Below are positions 33,646 through 43,545 of a DNA stretch of 64,000 nt, piece after piece. The DNA lies in NCBI RefSeq assembly GCF_004339245.1, contig NZ_SMGG01000004.1, forward strand, positions 434,001 to 498,000, read 5' to 3'. A model generated the notes under the pieces. The model ran no database searches and was not told the origin of the DNA. It was given only the letters and a program-made list of their open reading frames with translations. The translations under genes were made by a program, and so were the position numbers. How positions within the stretch are numbered: the stretch's first letter is position 1; every line of letters starts with the position of its first letter. The DNA comes from Seleniivibrio woodruffii (GTDB lineage Bacteria > Chrysiogenota > Deferribacteres > Deferribacterales > Geovibrionaceae).

Positions 33646-34797
33646 CTACGCCTTCTGGTGTTTTTGAAGATGAGACGGTATCAGCTGGGTGAGGCCGAGC
33701 GACATGAGTGTCAGCACTGCGGCAACGATGAACGGTATCCGTTTGTCTATCATCCAGAGAATCCCGCCCGCAAATGGTATGAAAACGGCGGCGATGTGAT
33801 TTATGGTGAATCCCATGGCGGAACCGTTGGCAAAATCCTCCGGTTCGGCTATTTTCTGATAAAAAGTTCTGATGGATATGACAAAACTATACACGAGATT
33901 GTCAACGATGTAGAGCAGAGCCACAAGAATTTTGCTGTCGAGGAACGCATAGCCTATAAAAACGAAAACAAGTGTGCTGTATTCGATACTCAGCAGTCTC
34001 CGCTCGCCGTATTTATTGATCATTCTGCCGATGACGGGGTTAAAAAAGAAACTGACCATGTTGTTGACGATGAAGAGAATTGCAATCTCTTTGGTGGAAA
34101 ATCCGAATTTCTCAACCATAAGAAATACTGCAAAGGCTGTGAAAACCTGTCTTCTGGCTCCGGAAAGAAATGTCAGCGCATAATAGAGCCAGTATTTCCA
34201 CTTGAGCTGGAGTTTTTTCTTCTGAACGGGAAGGCTTGAATCCACAGGGTTCAGCTTCAGACAGTAGAGCCCCGCCGCAACGGCAAGCATTCCGGTTATA
34301 AGAAAAATATACTTATATTCCATAAATTTGAGCAGAACGATAACCAGCACTCCCGCAGCTATGTTTCCGCCTGCGGCAACACTTCTCAGGCGGCTCAGAA
34401 CCAGCGGAGTCTCAAGTTTATTGAAATACTGCAAGGTCAGCGACTGGTTAACCGTTTCAAAGAAATGGAACCCGAAAGACATTATCAGAGTTGAAACTAT
34501 GACACCCATAGGGGTGGGCAGATAGCCGGTAACGGCGATTCCAAGCCCCAGAACGATAAGACTGACAACGGCCAGCTTATGCTCCGGCAGAACAACGATT
34601 GCCAGAATCACCAGAAGGGACAGAAAGCCCGGAATCTCCCGCACAGACTGGGTCAGCCCCATATAAAAGCCGTCTATTCCGGCATTTTCCACCGCAAAGT
34701 TGTTGAATATGGTCGACCAGCTCTGAAACGAGATGTAAACAGCAAGATTTAAAAGAAGCAGGAACAGAAACATGTCCCTGCGGTTTTCACGAATCAC
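33646..34797 (-). CDS. MFS transporter
   Basis: 383 residues, about 12 hydrophobic segments. The central loop (residues 185-205) is basic (QKKKLQLKWKYW) between two six-helix halves. The loop FFFNPVIGRMINKYGERRLL is a GxxxD/R-x-G-R-R-like MFS motif A variant. Substrate unknown; no drug-family signature stands out. It overlaps the thioesterase gene by 4 bases. Confidence 0.87.
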   Translation of the reverse strand: MIRENRRDMFLFLLLLNLAVYISFQSWSTIFNNFAVENAGIDGFYMGLTQSVREIPGFLSLLVILAIVVLPEHKLAVVSLIVLGLGIAVTGYLPTPMGVIVSTLIMSFGFHFFETVNQSLTLQYFNKLETPLVLSRLRSVAAGGNIAAGVLVIVLLKFMEYKYIFLITGMLAVAAGLYCLKLNPVDSSLPVQKKKLQLKWKYWLYYALTFLSGARRQVFTAFAVFLMVEKFGFSTKEIAILFIVNNMVSFFFNPVIGRMINKYGERRLLSIEYSTLVFVFIGYAFLDSKILVALLYIVDNLVYSFVISIRTFYQKIAEPEDFANGSAMGFTINHIAAVFIPFAGGILWMIDKRIPFIVAAVLTLMSLGLTQLIPSHLQKHQKA

Positions 34798-35288
34798 TTA
34801 AGATACCTTCTGCATTTTTCGTGATAAACGACACCCTCCTCCATTATGAGGTATTGTATCGTCTCATTCATTTTTTCCTGCGGAATCGGTATGAACCGTC
34901 CGTGGGCGGATGCGTAAACGTTCCCGGACAGGTCTTTCAGCTCGCCCGCAACCTCGCATATCCCTTTGTTCATGCCCTGATATCTGGCTTCCACCAGCAA
35001 TTCGGTCATGGTTGGGGTGTTTTTCCGGAATTTAACCTCCAGACTGCGTGTGAAACACAGCCTGTCCAGCGATTCCTCAAAAATGAACGGAGCCCACCCC
35101 ATTGTCTCGTCAAGCAGTGCCGTGCAGATGCCTCCGTGGACAACGTCCTTGAAGCCGCAATAGTCAGCCGGAACGAACACATCGCTGTAAAGCATTCCGT
35201 TCTCTGCATAAAACCTATGTTTCAATCCCACCGGATTATGCTGCCCGCAGATAAAGCAGCCCGTTGAGTGGGGAATGTATTCTCTCAT
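34794..35288 (-). CDS. PaaI-like hotdog-fold thioesterase
   Basis: 164 residues. The N-terminus has a CxxC pair (GCFICGQHNPVGL), then a hotdog domain with HGGICTALLDETMGWAPF and ASAHGRFIPI. It likely hydrolyses an acyl-CoA of unknown identity. Coupled by 4-base overlaps to glgP upstream and the MFS gene downstream, a combination whose meaning is not clear. Confidence 0.88.
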   Translation of the reverse strand: MREYIPHSTGCFICGQHNPVGLKHRFYAENGMLYSDVFVPADYCGFKDVVHGGICTALLDETMGWAPFIFEESLDRLCFTRSLEVKFRKNTPTMTELLVEARYQGMNKGICEVAGELKDLSGNVYASAHGRFIPIPQEKMNETIQYLIMEEGVVYHEKCRRYLK

Positions 35289-37837
35289 TTAGCCCACATC
35301 ACCAGATTGAGCTCAAATATATTTTTGAGATACTTATGGCAGGGAACAACCGCAAAAGCGACCTTCATCTTGCCTGCGTTCTCAATTCTGAAATCAGCTT
35401 TATAGGTGCTGACATCGCCGCCGTTTTCTGCAAAATCCAGCCTGATGAACTCCGGATTGGTCAGTTTTCCGCTTTCGCCGTCAAACTCAACCACAGCATA
35501 AACAGCATAGCTTTCGGAAGCTATCTTAGGAGATCTAACCCTCGCCTCAAATGTCACACTGCCGCCCATTTCAAGGGATTCGGCATAGACGTTGGTCTCT
35601 ATTATCTCCATGTCGCTCCATCCGCCGATAACATTATCTTTCCAGTCAAGATACTTAGCCGCACCTTCGAAACCATTGGGTGAGATATCGGCATAAAGCT
35701 CATGAAGAGGAACATAATATTTATCAGTGTAGTCGACAACCATTCTGGATGTGTTAAAGAATGCAGCGCAGACCTTTACAGCCTGCTTCATCATATGCGT
35801 CCACTCTCTGGGGATGCCAACTCTGTCACGGTTGTAGAACAGGGGGATTATCTCGTTCTCAAGCTTGTCGTAAAGCTCCATGCTCTCGACAAAATCCTGA
35901 TACTCCTGCCTGTCGTACTCCTCGCCAGCTCCGATGGCCCATCCGGTCTCGCCGTTGTAGCCTTCCGCCCACCATCCGTCAAGGATCGACAGGTTCAGGC
36001 CGCCGTTGGCCGCTATCTTCATGCCGCTGGTTCCTGATGCCTCCATGGGGCGCAGAGGGGTGTTCAGCCAAATATCCACGCCGTGGGCGAGGTGTCTGGC
36101 CACTTCTATGTCATAGTCTTCAATGAAGACTATTTTATCTCTGAATTCAGGTTTGCGGCAGATATGGAATATCTTTTTGATGATCTCTTTTCCGCCGTCA
36201 TCCTTCGGGTGTGCCTTGCCCGCTATGATGATCTGAACGGGTTTTTCGGGATTATTCAGTATTTTTGCCAGCCTCTCTTCGTCCATGAACAGCAGATAGC
36301 CGCGTTTATAGGTCGCAAATCTGCGTGCGAAGCCGATGGTGAGGGTGTCGGTGTTGAGAACGTCGTCCGCCTTGGTGATCTCGCTGGCGGTTCCGCCACG
36401 CTTCATAACCTGTTTTTTCAGCCTCTCACGGGCAAAAAGGACAAGCCTCTCCCTCTGTTTGCGTTTGGCTTCGAAAAATGCGTTGTCGGGTATCTTTTCA
36501 ATATCCTGCCACACTGCGAAGTCATAGGGCTTGTAGTACCATGCCTCTGAAAGGTATCTGGTGTATATCGCCTTGAAACTTTCGGCTATGAAAGTAGGCA
36601 GGTGGACACCGTTCGTAACGTGACCTATCGGCACATGACCGTCCAGAGCGTTGCTCCAGAGGTTCTTGAACATCTGCCTTGAAACCTCTCCGTGGAGGGC
36701 ACTGACGCCGTTACGGAAGGTGCTGAGGCGGATGCCTGCGATGGCCATTGCAAAGTCCTCGGACTCGTTGAACGGGTTCTCACGGCCGAAGCCCATTATC
36801 TGGTTGATATTGAAACCTGACGGTTCGAATATGGGGCCGAGGTATTTTTTTATCTGTTCAAAGCTGAACACGTCAAAACCTGCGGGAACGGGTGTGTGGG
36901 TGGTGAAAAGAGTGCTCTTTTTGACCACTTCCGCTGCATGGCGCAGTCCCATTCCGTCTTCAACATACTGCCTGATGCGCTCCAGAGCCGCAAAAGACGG
37001 GTGACCTTCGTTCAGGTGGAACACGGTGGGTTTGATTCCGATGGCTTTCAGCGCCCTTACCCCTGCGATGCCCAGAATTATCTCCTGTTTCATACGCAGA
37101 TCTGAATCGCCGCCGTAAAGCTGTGCGGTGATGCCTCTGTTCTGGGGCGTGTTGCTGATAAGGTCGGTATCGAGCAGATAAAGGGTTATCCCGCCGACCT
37201 CCATTTTCCAGACCTTAACGTCCACATCATTTTCGGCTATGCGCACTTTAACATATATTGAGTTGCCGTCCTTGTCCTTAACAGGTGAGACGGGCATACG
37301 GTGAAATTCGTTGTAAGGAATCGACTGCTGCTGCCAGCCGTCGGAGTTAAGATACTGGTGGAAATACCCGTTTCTGTAAAGCAGACCCACCGCCACAAAA
37401 GGCAGACCAAGGTCGCTTGCGGATTTGCAGTGGTCGCCGGAGAGAACCCCGAGACCGCCGGAATAGAGCTTAACGGATTCGTGTATGCCGTATTCCGCAC
37501 TGAAATAGGCTATCTGCATTCCCTCTTCCCTTTTGCCGCTGTGGGCGAGGTCAAACCATTTGGGAAGCATTCTGTATTCGTTCAGGCGTTCGTATACGTT
37601 GTCCATGAAATTCATGAAAACAGGGTCGCCAACCAGTCTGCGGAAGTCTTTGTCGGTAAGTTTCGACAGCATCCAGACGGGGTTGTGCTCGCATTGCTCC
37701 CAAAGCTCCATGCTTATCATGCGGAAAAGCTCTCTGGCTTCCCAGTTCCAGCTGTACCACAGGTTGTGGGCTATCATTTCCAGCGGACGGAGTTTGTCGG
37801 GGAGTTTTGTCTTCACGTTAAATTCATAAACTTTCAT
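35285..37837 (-). CDS. glgP: Alpha-glucan (glycogen/maltodextrin) phosphorylase
   Basis: 850 residues, GT35 family of the type with an N-terminal DUF3417 region (LEMIAHNLWYSWNWEARELF). It releases glucose 1-phosphate from alpha-1,4-glucans using PLP. HLNEGHPSFAALE, ATYKRGYLLF and the PLP-lysine block EASGTSGMKIAANGGLNLSILDGWW are all present. A C-terminal beta domain (about 720-850) is typical of this subtype. No other glycogen genes lie near. AAGGGTGG lies before the ATG; a -10 element at 37862. Confidence 0.95.
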   Translation of the reverse strand: MKVYEFNVKTKLPDKLRPLEMIAHNLWYSWNWEARELFRMISMELWEQCEHNPVWMLSKLTDKDFRRLVGDPVFMNFMDNVYERLNEYRMLPKWFDLAHSGKREEGMQIAYFSAEYGIHESVKLYSGGLGVLSGDHCKSASDLGLPFVAVGLLYRNGYFHQYLNSDGWQQQSIPYNEFHRMPVSPVKDKDGNSIYVKVRIAENDVDVKVWKMEVGGITLYLLDTDLISNTPQNRGITAQLYGGDSDLRMKQEIILGIAGVRALKAIGIKPTVFHLNEGHPSFAALERIRQYVEDGMGLRHAAEVVKKSTLFTTHTPVPAGFDVFSFEQIKKYLGPIFEPSGFNINQIMGFGRENPFNESEDFAMAIAGIRLSTFRNGVSALHGEVSRQMFKNLWSNALDGHVPIGHVTNGVHLPTFIAESFKAIYTRYLSEAWYYKPYDFAVWQDIEKIPDNAFFEAKRKQRERLVLFARERLKKQVMKRGGTASEITKADDVLNTDTLTIGFARRFATYKRGYLLFMDEERLAKILNNPEKPVQIIIAGKAHPKDDGGKEIIKKIFHICRKPEFRDKIVFIEDYDIEVARHLAHGVDIWLNTPLRPMEASGTSGMKIAANGGLNLSILDGWWAEGYNGETGWAIGAGEEYDRQEYQDFVESMELYDKLENEIIPLFYNRDRVGIPREWTHMMKQAVKVCAAFFNTSRMVVDYTDKYYVPLHELYADISPNGFEGAAKYLDWKDNVIGGWSDMEIIETNVYAESLEMGGSVTFEARVRSPKIASESYAVYAVVEFDGESGKLTNPEFIRLDFAENGGDVSTYKADFRIENAGKMKVAFAVVPCHKYLKNIFELNLVMWAK

Positions 37838-37861
37838 AGAACCACCCTTACTTCTTGATAC

Positions 37862-37867
37862 ATTATA
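37862..37867 (-). promoter_or_regulatory. Candidate -10 element of glgP in an AT-rich region
   Basis: Minus-strand TATAAT about 25 bases before the glgP ATG, preceded by a run of A and T bases (37870-37905) that could act as an UP element. No clear -35 box is seen. Confidence 0.4.
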
Positions 37868-37905
37868 CTAACACATAAATAATAATTTTTATAATTATAA
37901 TTATG

Positions 37906-38340
37906 TTAAACGCCCGTATGTCCGAAACCGCCTGCGCCACGCTCAGTTTCACCCAGCACATCAACAGCTTCGAAAACAGCTTTTGCAACTGGGGCAACAA
38001 CCATCTGGGCTATCCTGTCCCCTTTGCTGTAGACAAATGTTTCATTGGAAAGGTTTATAAGGATCACACCTATCTCGCCCCTGTAATCGGCATCTATTGT
38101 GCCAGGGGAGTTGGGGATGCTTATTCCGTTTTTAAGGGCAAGGCCGCTTCTGGGGCGTATCTGGGCTTCGAATCCTTCGGGAAGCTCGATGTACAGTCCG
38201 GTTTTAACCAGTGCACGCTCAAAAGGCTTTATCTCGCCGCCATGAGCCGCCATAATATCCATTCCTGCGGCGTGTTCGGTCTTATATTCCGGCATAAGCT
38301 CCGGAAAATCAGCTTTTATCTTTACTTTACAAGTCTGCAT
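37906..38340 (-). CDS. dut: Deoxyuridine 5'-triphosphate nucleotidohydrolase
   Basis: 144-residue trimeric dUTPase; converts dUTP to dUMP and prevents uracil misincorporation. Motifs: AGMDIMA (I), [12 protein letters not shown] (II), [14 protein letters not shown] (III), [10 protein letters not shown] (IV) and [10 protein letters not shown] (V). All five are complete. It starts inside the M16 peptidase gene (19-base overlap). Confidence 0.96.
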   Translation of the reverse strand: MQTCKVKIKADFPELMPEYKTEHAAGMDIMAAHGGEIKPFERALVKTGLYIELPEGFEAQIRPRSGLALKNGISIPNSPGTIDADYRGEIGVILINLSNETFVYSKGDRIAQMVVAPVAKAVFEAVDVLGETERGAGGFGHTGV

Positions 38341-39539
38341 ATTGAATACTCCCCTCCGAATATCTTCTGAGCAGTTTCCTGAATGCTTTTTCTGTCCAGA
38401 GATTCTATTCTGGACATTATCTCATCGCTCTCAAGGAGCCTGCCGTAGTGGTAAATATGTCTGAAATTCATCTGAACCCTGCTTTCCAGAGTCTCAAAAT
38501 TTGATATGTACGAAAAGATAAGCTGATTCTTAACTGTTGTCAGCTCATCGTCGGAGATTCCCTTTTCCACCAGTTTTCTGATCTCGGAAAGAACCAGTTC
38601 AAGCACCTTGTCGCCGCTCTTTTCTGCGCATGAATAAAGAATGTTCGCATAGCCCGCACATTTGTAAAGAACGGATTCCGCCTCTATGTTGTAACAGAGT
38701 CCACGCTTCTCACGGATCTCCTGAAACAGGCGAGAGCTCATCAGCCCCCCAAGCAGCATTATTCCGCCTGAAAGCGGGTATCTCTCTTCGCTGCCGTATT
38801 CAAAAGCGGGGTACATCAGCTGGACGTAACTCTGTCCGGATTTGAAGCTGAAGTCTCGATTTACCACAGAATAAGCGGGGATGCAGTGATTGAACTTTCC
38901 TGCGTAATTGTCTTTTGCGGAAGGAAAATATTTTGAAACACAGTTCAGGACATCCTCTCTGTCAACATCGCCGCAGACAGCTATCACGCAGTTGTCGGAT
39001 ATATAGTTTTCGGTGTAGAACCGCTTAAGTTCGTCAAACTCCAATGCGCTGACAGACTCCACCGTGCCGGAAACAGGCAGCTCAAGGGAACAGCCTTTGA
39101 AAAGCTCTTCTTCGGCCACCTCCCCCAGATATTCCTCGGGGTTGTCCATGATAGAGTTTATCTCGTCGATGATTATCTGCTTCTCCTGTTCGAAATCCTC
39201 TTTCTCGAAAACCGGATAGAAACAGATATTTGCCATCAGTTTTATGAAAAGTTCCAGATTGCCTGAAAAACCTTTTATGTAATAAGCTGTTGTCTCTTTC
39301 GAGGTATAGGCGTTCATATATCCGCCGTACATCTCGGAAAGCCTGCTTATCTCCTCGGATGAGTAGTCCCTCGTGCCTCTGAAGGCCATATGCTCTATGA
39401 AGTGGGAAACGCCGTTATTGGCTTTTGTTTCGTTTGAGGAACCTGTGTCGAAGAACACGGATATGGTGAAAAGCCCGGGAAGACTTGTCACCCGTTCGAA
39501 AATGACGGGGATATTGCCGACATTGAAAATTTCTCTCAT
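38322..39539 (-). CDS. M16 family (insulinase-like) zinc peptidase
   Basis: 405 residues. The inverted zinc motif HFIEH is at 46-50 ([13 protein letters not shown]), and the distal glutamate region is [12 protein letters not shown]. The C-terminal half is the partner domain ([32 protein letters not shown]). YmxG/PqqL-like single-chain processing peptidases sit after pnp in many genomes. No signal peptide, so probably cytoplasmic. The start has AAAGGA. Confidence 0.94.
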   Translation of the reverse strand: MREIFNVGNIPVIFERVTSLPGLFTISVFFDTGSSNETKANNGVSHFIEHMAFRGTRDYSSEEISRLSEMYGGYMNAYTSKETTAYYIKGFSGNLELFIKLMANICFYPVFEKEDFEQEKQIIIDEINSIMDNPEEYLGEVAEEELFKGCSLELPVSGTVESVSALEFDELKRFYTENYISDNCVIAVCGDVDREDVLNCVSKYFPSAKDNYAGKFNHCIPAYSVVNRDFSFKSGQSYVQLMYPAFEYGSEERYPLSGGIMLLGGLMSSRLFQEIREKRGLCYNIEAESVLYKCAGYANILYSCAEKSGDKVLELVLSEIRKLVEKGISDDELTTVKNQLIFSYISNFETLESRVQMNFRHIYHYGRLLESDEIMSRIESLDRKSIQETAQKIFGGEYSICRLVK

Positions 39540-39611
39540 TAAGTATCCTTTTGGGTTGAATGAAGGGGAATTTTACACTGCAAATGGGAAGGGGTCAAGT
39601 AATGTGTTTCC

Positions 39612-39695
39612 CCCTCCTTTGGCAAAGGAGGGCTGGGGTGGATTTGCCTGCAAATAAAAGAAAATCCCTCCAAACCTCCCTTTATTAAAGGGAGG
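39612..39695. repeat. Dispersed inverted-repeat element (CCTCCTTTGG...AAAGGGAGG type)
   Basis: Two hairpins: CCCTCCTTT/AAAGGAGGG (39612-39632) and CCTCCCTTT/AAAGGGAGG (39675-39695). They are mirror copies of one unit that also includes GGTGGATTT and, inverted, AAATCCCTCC. Such units are frequent intergenic repeats in many genomes. It lies between the pnp terminator and the M16 gene and includes no ORF. Confidence 0.65.
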
Positions 39696-39703
39696 CTTAG
39701 AAG

Positions 39704-39728
39704 AAAAAAGGCGGCCGAAGCCGCCTTT
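39704..39728 (-). terminator. Intrinsic terminator after pnp
   Basis: AAAGGCGGC (39707-39715), tetraloop CGAA (39716-39719) and GCCGCCTTT (39720-39728); on the minus strand it is followed by TTTTTT. It closes the rimP-pnp superoperon before the repeat element and the M16 gene. Confidence 0.92.
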
Positions 39729-39732
39729 AGAT

Positions 39733-41865
39733 CTATTTCTCTTCTGCGGGTTTATCAGCAGAAAGAAGTACTTTTCTGGACAGCTTGTAGCGTCCGTTGG
39801 GGTCTTTGCCCACAACTTTAACCTGAACAACATCGCCCACGCTGAGGAAATCCTCAATCTTGTTGATGCGCTCATTGCTGTACTGGGAAACGTGAAGCAG
39901 AGCTTCGATTCCGGGGATAAGTTCCACGAAAGCGCCGTATTCCATGATCTTTTTGACTGTAGCATCGTAAACAGCACCGTCTTCAACTTCGGCAACGATT
40001 TCGTTGACGCGTCTCTGAGCGATGTTGATCGCATCTTTGCTGACAGCGAAGATGTTGATTTTGCCTGTGTCGTCAATATCGATGGATGCTCCGGATTCCT
40101 CGATGATAGATTTGATCATCTTTCCTCCCGGTCCGATAACCATACCGATCTTCTCGGGGTTGATCTTCATGGTGAGGTATCTGGGAGCTGTGGGTGCAAG
40201 GTCTTCCTTAGGCTCGGGCAGAACGTCGACCATTTTGCCGAGGATGTGGAGTCTTGCAGCTTTCGCCTGATCAAGAGCTGTTTCAAGAAGCTCTTTTGAG
40301 AGACCTTCGATCTTGATGTCCATCTGAAGTGCTGTGATACCGTCTTTAGTACCGGCAACTTTGAAGTCCATATCGCCGAGGTGGTCTTCTGTTCCCATGA
40401 TGTCGCTGAGGATTGCGTATCTGTCTTTTCCTTCATAGATAAGACCCATAGCAACGCCCGCAACGGGAGCTTTGATCGGAACGCCCGCATCCATAAGGCT
40501 GAGGCATCCGCCGCAAACTGTGGCCATTGAGGAGGAACCGTTTGATTCCAGAACTTCGGAAACTATACGCATGGTATAGGGGAAGTTGTCCTCATGGGGA
40601 AGGATGTAGGAGAGTGCACGCTCAGCAAGGGCTCCGTGGCCTATCTCACGACGGCCGGGGCCTCTCATGAAGCCAACCTCGCCCACGCAGAAGGGGGGGA
40701 AGTTGTAGTGCAGCATGAAGCGTTTTCTGCCTTCACCTTCGATGTTGTCCAGAATCTGGGTGTCCATTTTTGTTCCAAGCGTTGCAACGACCAGAGCCTG
40801 AGTTTCGCCTCTGGTGAACAGAGCCGAACCGTGAGCCATGGGCAGAAGCTGGTGCTCGATGTCGATGGGACGAACTTCAGCGTATGAACGTCCGTCGATT
40901 CTGGTTTTAGAGTCGATTGTGAAGTCTCTGAAGGCTTTTTTCTCTACTTCGTGGTAAACGTTTTTGTAGTGGCCTTCTTTCTCTTTATAAACCTCTTCGC
41001 CGACCTTCTCTTTCATAAGAACGAGAAACTCTTCGCCGAGTTTATCGATTGCGGCGTATTTCTCAAGTTTCTGAGGAATAACCAGAGCCGCTTTGATCTT
41101 TTCGCCGATAAGAGCCATAGCCTCATCAATTTCCTCAGCGGGAACGGCAAATGTCTCGTAAGCAAACTTTTCTTTGCCGAGAGCTTTGACCATTTCGAGC
41201 TGATGAGCAACAAGCATACGGATGTGTTTGTGACCGAACTGAAGGGCTTCAACAACCTCTTCCTCGGAAACGTTGTTCATTCCGGCCTCAACCATAACGA
41301 TGGCATCGTCAGTACCTGCGAGGATAATGTTGATGTCCAGTTCGTCAGTGCGGTTTGCGGGGGGATCGATGAGAAGCTGACCGTCCAGTCTGCCCACTCT
41401 GACACCTGCGATGGGTCCGTTGAAGGGAACATCGGATATCATAAGAGCTGCACTGGCAGCGTTCATTGCGAGCATATCGGGCGAGTTTACGCCGTCGTAT
41501 GACACAACTGTAGCTATCACCTGAGTTTCATTTCTGAAACCATCGGGGAACATGGGGCGCAGGGGTCTGTCGATCAGACGTGAGATCAGGGTTTCTTTGT
41601 CGGAGGGTTTAGCCTCTCTCTTGAAGAAACCGCCGGGGATCTTGCCAGCTGCGTAGAACTTTTCGAAGTAGTTGACGGTAAGGGGGAAAAATCCCTGATT
41701 AGCCGCTGCTTTCTTCTGGCCTACAGCTGTGACGAGGACGATTGTGCCGCCCTGTTTAACCCAGATGCTGCCGTTGGCCTGTTTTGCTTTCCAACCGGTT
41801 TCAAAAATTATTTCGTCAGCGTCTTCACGCAGGCGAATAGGGAAAATCTGTACATTTTTATCCAT
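39733..41865 (-). CDS. pnp: Polyribonucleotide nucleotidyltransferase
   Basis: 710 residues, phosphorolytic 3'-5' exoribonuclease of the RNA degradosome. Two RNase PH domains (first about 1-230, second about 320-550), a KH domain (IGPGGKMIKSIIEESGASIDI) and an S1 domain (YDATVKKIMEYGAFVELIPGIEALLHVSQ). Full length, with phosphate-binding GSSSMATVCGG present. It is coupled to rpsO, whose stop lies 6 bases upstream, the conserved rpsO-pnp pair. Confidence 0.97.
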   Translation of the reverse strand: MDKNVQIFPIRLREDADEIIFETGWKAKQANGSIWVKQGGTIVLVTAVGQKKAAANQGFFPLTVNYFEKFYAAGKIPGGFFKREAKPSDKETLISRLIDRPLRPMFPDGFRNETQVIATVVSYDGVNSPDMLAMNAASAALMISDVPFNGPIAGVRVGRLDGQLLIDPPANRTDELDINIILAGTDDAIVMVEAGMNNVSEEEVVEALQFGHKHIRMLVAHQLEMVKALGKEKFAYETFAVPAEEIDEAMALIGEKIKAALVIPQKLEKYAAIDKLGEEFLVLMKEKVGEEVYKEKEGHYKNVYHEVEKKAFRDFTIDSKTRIDGRSYAEVRPIDIEHQLLPMAHGSALFTRGETQALVVATLGTKMDTQILDNIEGEGRKRFMLHYNFPPFCVGEVGFMRGPGRREIGHGALAERALSYILPHEDNFPYTMRIVSEVLESNGSSSMATVCGGCLSLMDAGVPIKAPVAGVAMGLIYEGKDRYAILSDIMGTEDHLGDMDFKVAGTKDGITALQMDIKIEGLSKELLETALDQAKAARLHILGKMVDVLPEPKEDLAPTAPRYLTMKINPEKIGMVIGPGGKMIKSIIEESGASIDIDDTGKINIFAVSKDAINIAQRRVNEIVAEVEDGAVYDATVKKIMEYGAFVELIPGIEALLHVSQYSNERINKIEDFLSVGDVVQVKVVGKDPNGRYKLSRKVLLSADKPAEEK

Positions 41866-41871
41866 TTAAAA

Positions 41872-42141
41872 TTACTTCCTGATTCCGAGAGCTTCGATGA
41901 TGCCTTTGTATCTCATGTAATCTTTCTTTTTTACATAATCGAGAAGCTTTCTACGGCGACCAACGAGAAGAAGAAGGCCTCTTCTTGAGTGGTGGTCTTT
42001 GGGGTTGCTTTTAAAGTGTTCTGTCAGATAAGTGATTCTTTCTGTCAGAAGAGCAATCTGCACTTCGGGAGAACCTGTATCGCTTTCGTGGGTTTTGTTA
42101 CCTGCGATAACTTCCGTTTTACGTTCTTTAGTCATTACCAT
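41872..42141 (-). CDS. rpsO: Ribosomal protein S15
   Basis: 89 residues, primary 16S rRNA-binding protein of the 30S platform. Conserved [19 protein letters not shown] and [24 protein letters not shown] at 42141 (MVM) is preferred because GGAGG is 10 bases upstream; the ATG two codons on would be 16 away. In E. coli S15 represses its own translation via a leader pseudoknot; no such pseudoknot was identified in the 67-base leader here. Confidence 0.97.
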   Translation of the reverse strand: MVMTKERKTEVIAGNKTHESDTGSPEVQIALLTERITYLTEHFKSNPKDHHSRRGLLLLVGRRRKLLDYVKKKDYMRYKGIIEALGIRK

Positions 42142-42208
42142 TTGTCAAATACCTCCGTGGTAAATTTAAGTCAGTTTATTTGTTCACCTGATTCAGCCGT
42201 TTTCCGGA

Positions 42209-43102
42209 CTAAACCAGTAATTTCACTATTACATAGGGCTGGTCTGCAAGGCTTCCCTTTTCGGCAAAAGCCAGCAGTTCTCCGTTCTGTGCCGCCAGAA
42301 AAGCATATCTGCTCTCAGAATCGGGCACTGTCTGGTAGTTGTGTCTTTTGACCGACACACCGTTTTTAACCAGCTTGACAGCCTCTTCACGAATGATCGC
42401 CTTCGGCCACTCAAGAGCCTTGTCAACGGGGATGACAGCTTCGTTAAGCCTGCCCTCCTCCTTCATCTTCTCAAGGTCGCCCAGTTTATAGGCAGCCGCC
42501 TGAGTGAATCTTCCGTTTATGGTGCGGATAAGTCCGCTCATAACTCCGTAGGTTCCCAGCTTAAGCCCTGCCTCGTGGATAACGCTTCTGACGTATGTGC
42601 CCTTCTCGCACTTCATGCGGAAAAGCCCGTCGGGATAGCTGTAGTCCATCAGTTCGATATCCTTTATGGACATTATTCTGCTTCCGGCATCCTCTATCTC
42701 GCCCTTTCTGGCAAGGTCATAGGCACGGACACCGTTTATCTTGACTGCGGAGTAAGCCGGAACAGTAAGCTCCACTTCGCCTATGAAGCCCTTGAGAACT
42801 GCTTCAACCTCCTCTTTGGAAGGCTGTATGTCACGGTTTTCGGCGGTTATCTCGCCGTCGGTGTCATAGCTGTCTCTGGCCTCGCCCAGACGAAACTGAG
42901 CAACGTATTCCTTGTCCATGGCCATCATGTAATCTGCAAGTTTGGTGGCGTAACCCAGACAGACGGGAAGAACTCCTTCCGCCAGCGGGTCAAGGGTGCC
43001 TGTGTGGCCGCATTTCTTCGTGTTGAAGATTCTGCGAACTGCCCTCACAACGGCAAATGATGAAATACCTTTTTCTTTGTAGATATTTACAACGCCATCC
43101 AT
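42209..43102 (-). CDS. truB: tRNA pseudouridine(55) synthase
   Basis: 297 residues. Makes pseudouridine 55 in the T loop of tRNAs. The catalytic Asp38 lies in GHTGTLDPLAEGVLPVCLG. The C-terminal domain (about 245-297) has a PUA-like pattern. Its start shares one base with the rbfA stop. Confidence 0.96.
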   Translation of the reverse strand: MDGVVNIYKEKGISSFAVVRAVRRIFNTKKCGHTGTLDPLAEGVLPVCLGYATKLADYMMAMDKEYVAQFRLGEARDSYDTDGEITAENRDIQPSKEEVEAVLKGFIGEVELTVPAYSAVKINGVRAYDLARKGEIEDAGSRIMSIKDIELMDYSYPDGLFRMKCEKGTYVRSVIHEAGLKLGTYGVMSGLIRTINGRFTQAAAYKLGDLEKMKEEGRLNEAVIPVDKALEWPKAIIREEAVKLVKNGVSVKRHNYQTVPDSESRYAFLAAQNGELLAFAEKGSLADQPYVIVKLLV

Positions 43103-43440
43103 TACTGCTCAGGATTGATGGTCTTTAAAACTTCGTCAATCTTGTGGCCGTAATCGGATGAGTCATCGTAGATGAAGCGGAGGTCGGGTACTTTTTTGAT
43201 GGTGAGACCCTTAACGATGCAGTGTTTGATGAACCCTGCGGATCGGTTGAGCCCTTTCTCAATACCTTCTTTAGCACTTTTGTTGTAAGTGCTGAAAAAT
43301 ACTCTGGCGCTGGACAGGTCTTTGGAAATTTCCACACCGGTGATAACAACGTCTTTAACCTTAGGGTCTTTGACTCCGTTCTGAATCACGTTTGCTATCT
43401 CTGAGCGTAAAAGCTCCGCTACTCTTCTGTCTCTCACCAA
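43102..43440 (-). CDS. rbfA: Ribosome-binding factor A
   Basis: 112 residues, KH-like fold, 30S maturation and cold adaptation factor. Family blocks RVAELLRSEIANVIQNGVKDPKV, VTGVEISKDLSSARVFFS and KKVPDLRFIYDDS are present. Follows infB after 140 bases, an unusually wide gap in this otherwise tight operon; the gap contains a strong hairpin. Confidence 0.95.
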   Translation of the reverse strand: MVRDRRVAELLRSEIANVIQNGVKDPKVKDVVITGVEISKDLSSARVFFSTYNKSAKEGIEKGLNRSAGFIKHCIVKGLTIKKVPDLRFIYDDSSDYGHKIDEVLKTINPEQ

Positions 43441-43519
43441 AATATCTCCTGCTCTGTTTCCGATTGCACAGCAACCGCCCCATCATGAGCGGAAACCGTT
43501 TCAACGGCCGGCAAATTGC

Positions 43520-43545
43520 GTTCCGCACCCCGATAGGTGCGGAAC
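43520..43545. other. Strong hairpin in the infB-rbfA gap
   Basis: GTTCCGCACC (43520-43529), six-base loop and GGTGCGGAAC (43536-43545): 10 perfect base pairs with no T run on either strand. Possible RNase III processing site or stabiliser within the superoperon. A weak promoter-like TTGACC, 17 bases, GAATAT lies just upstream on the minus strand. Confidence 0.45.
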
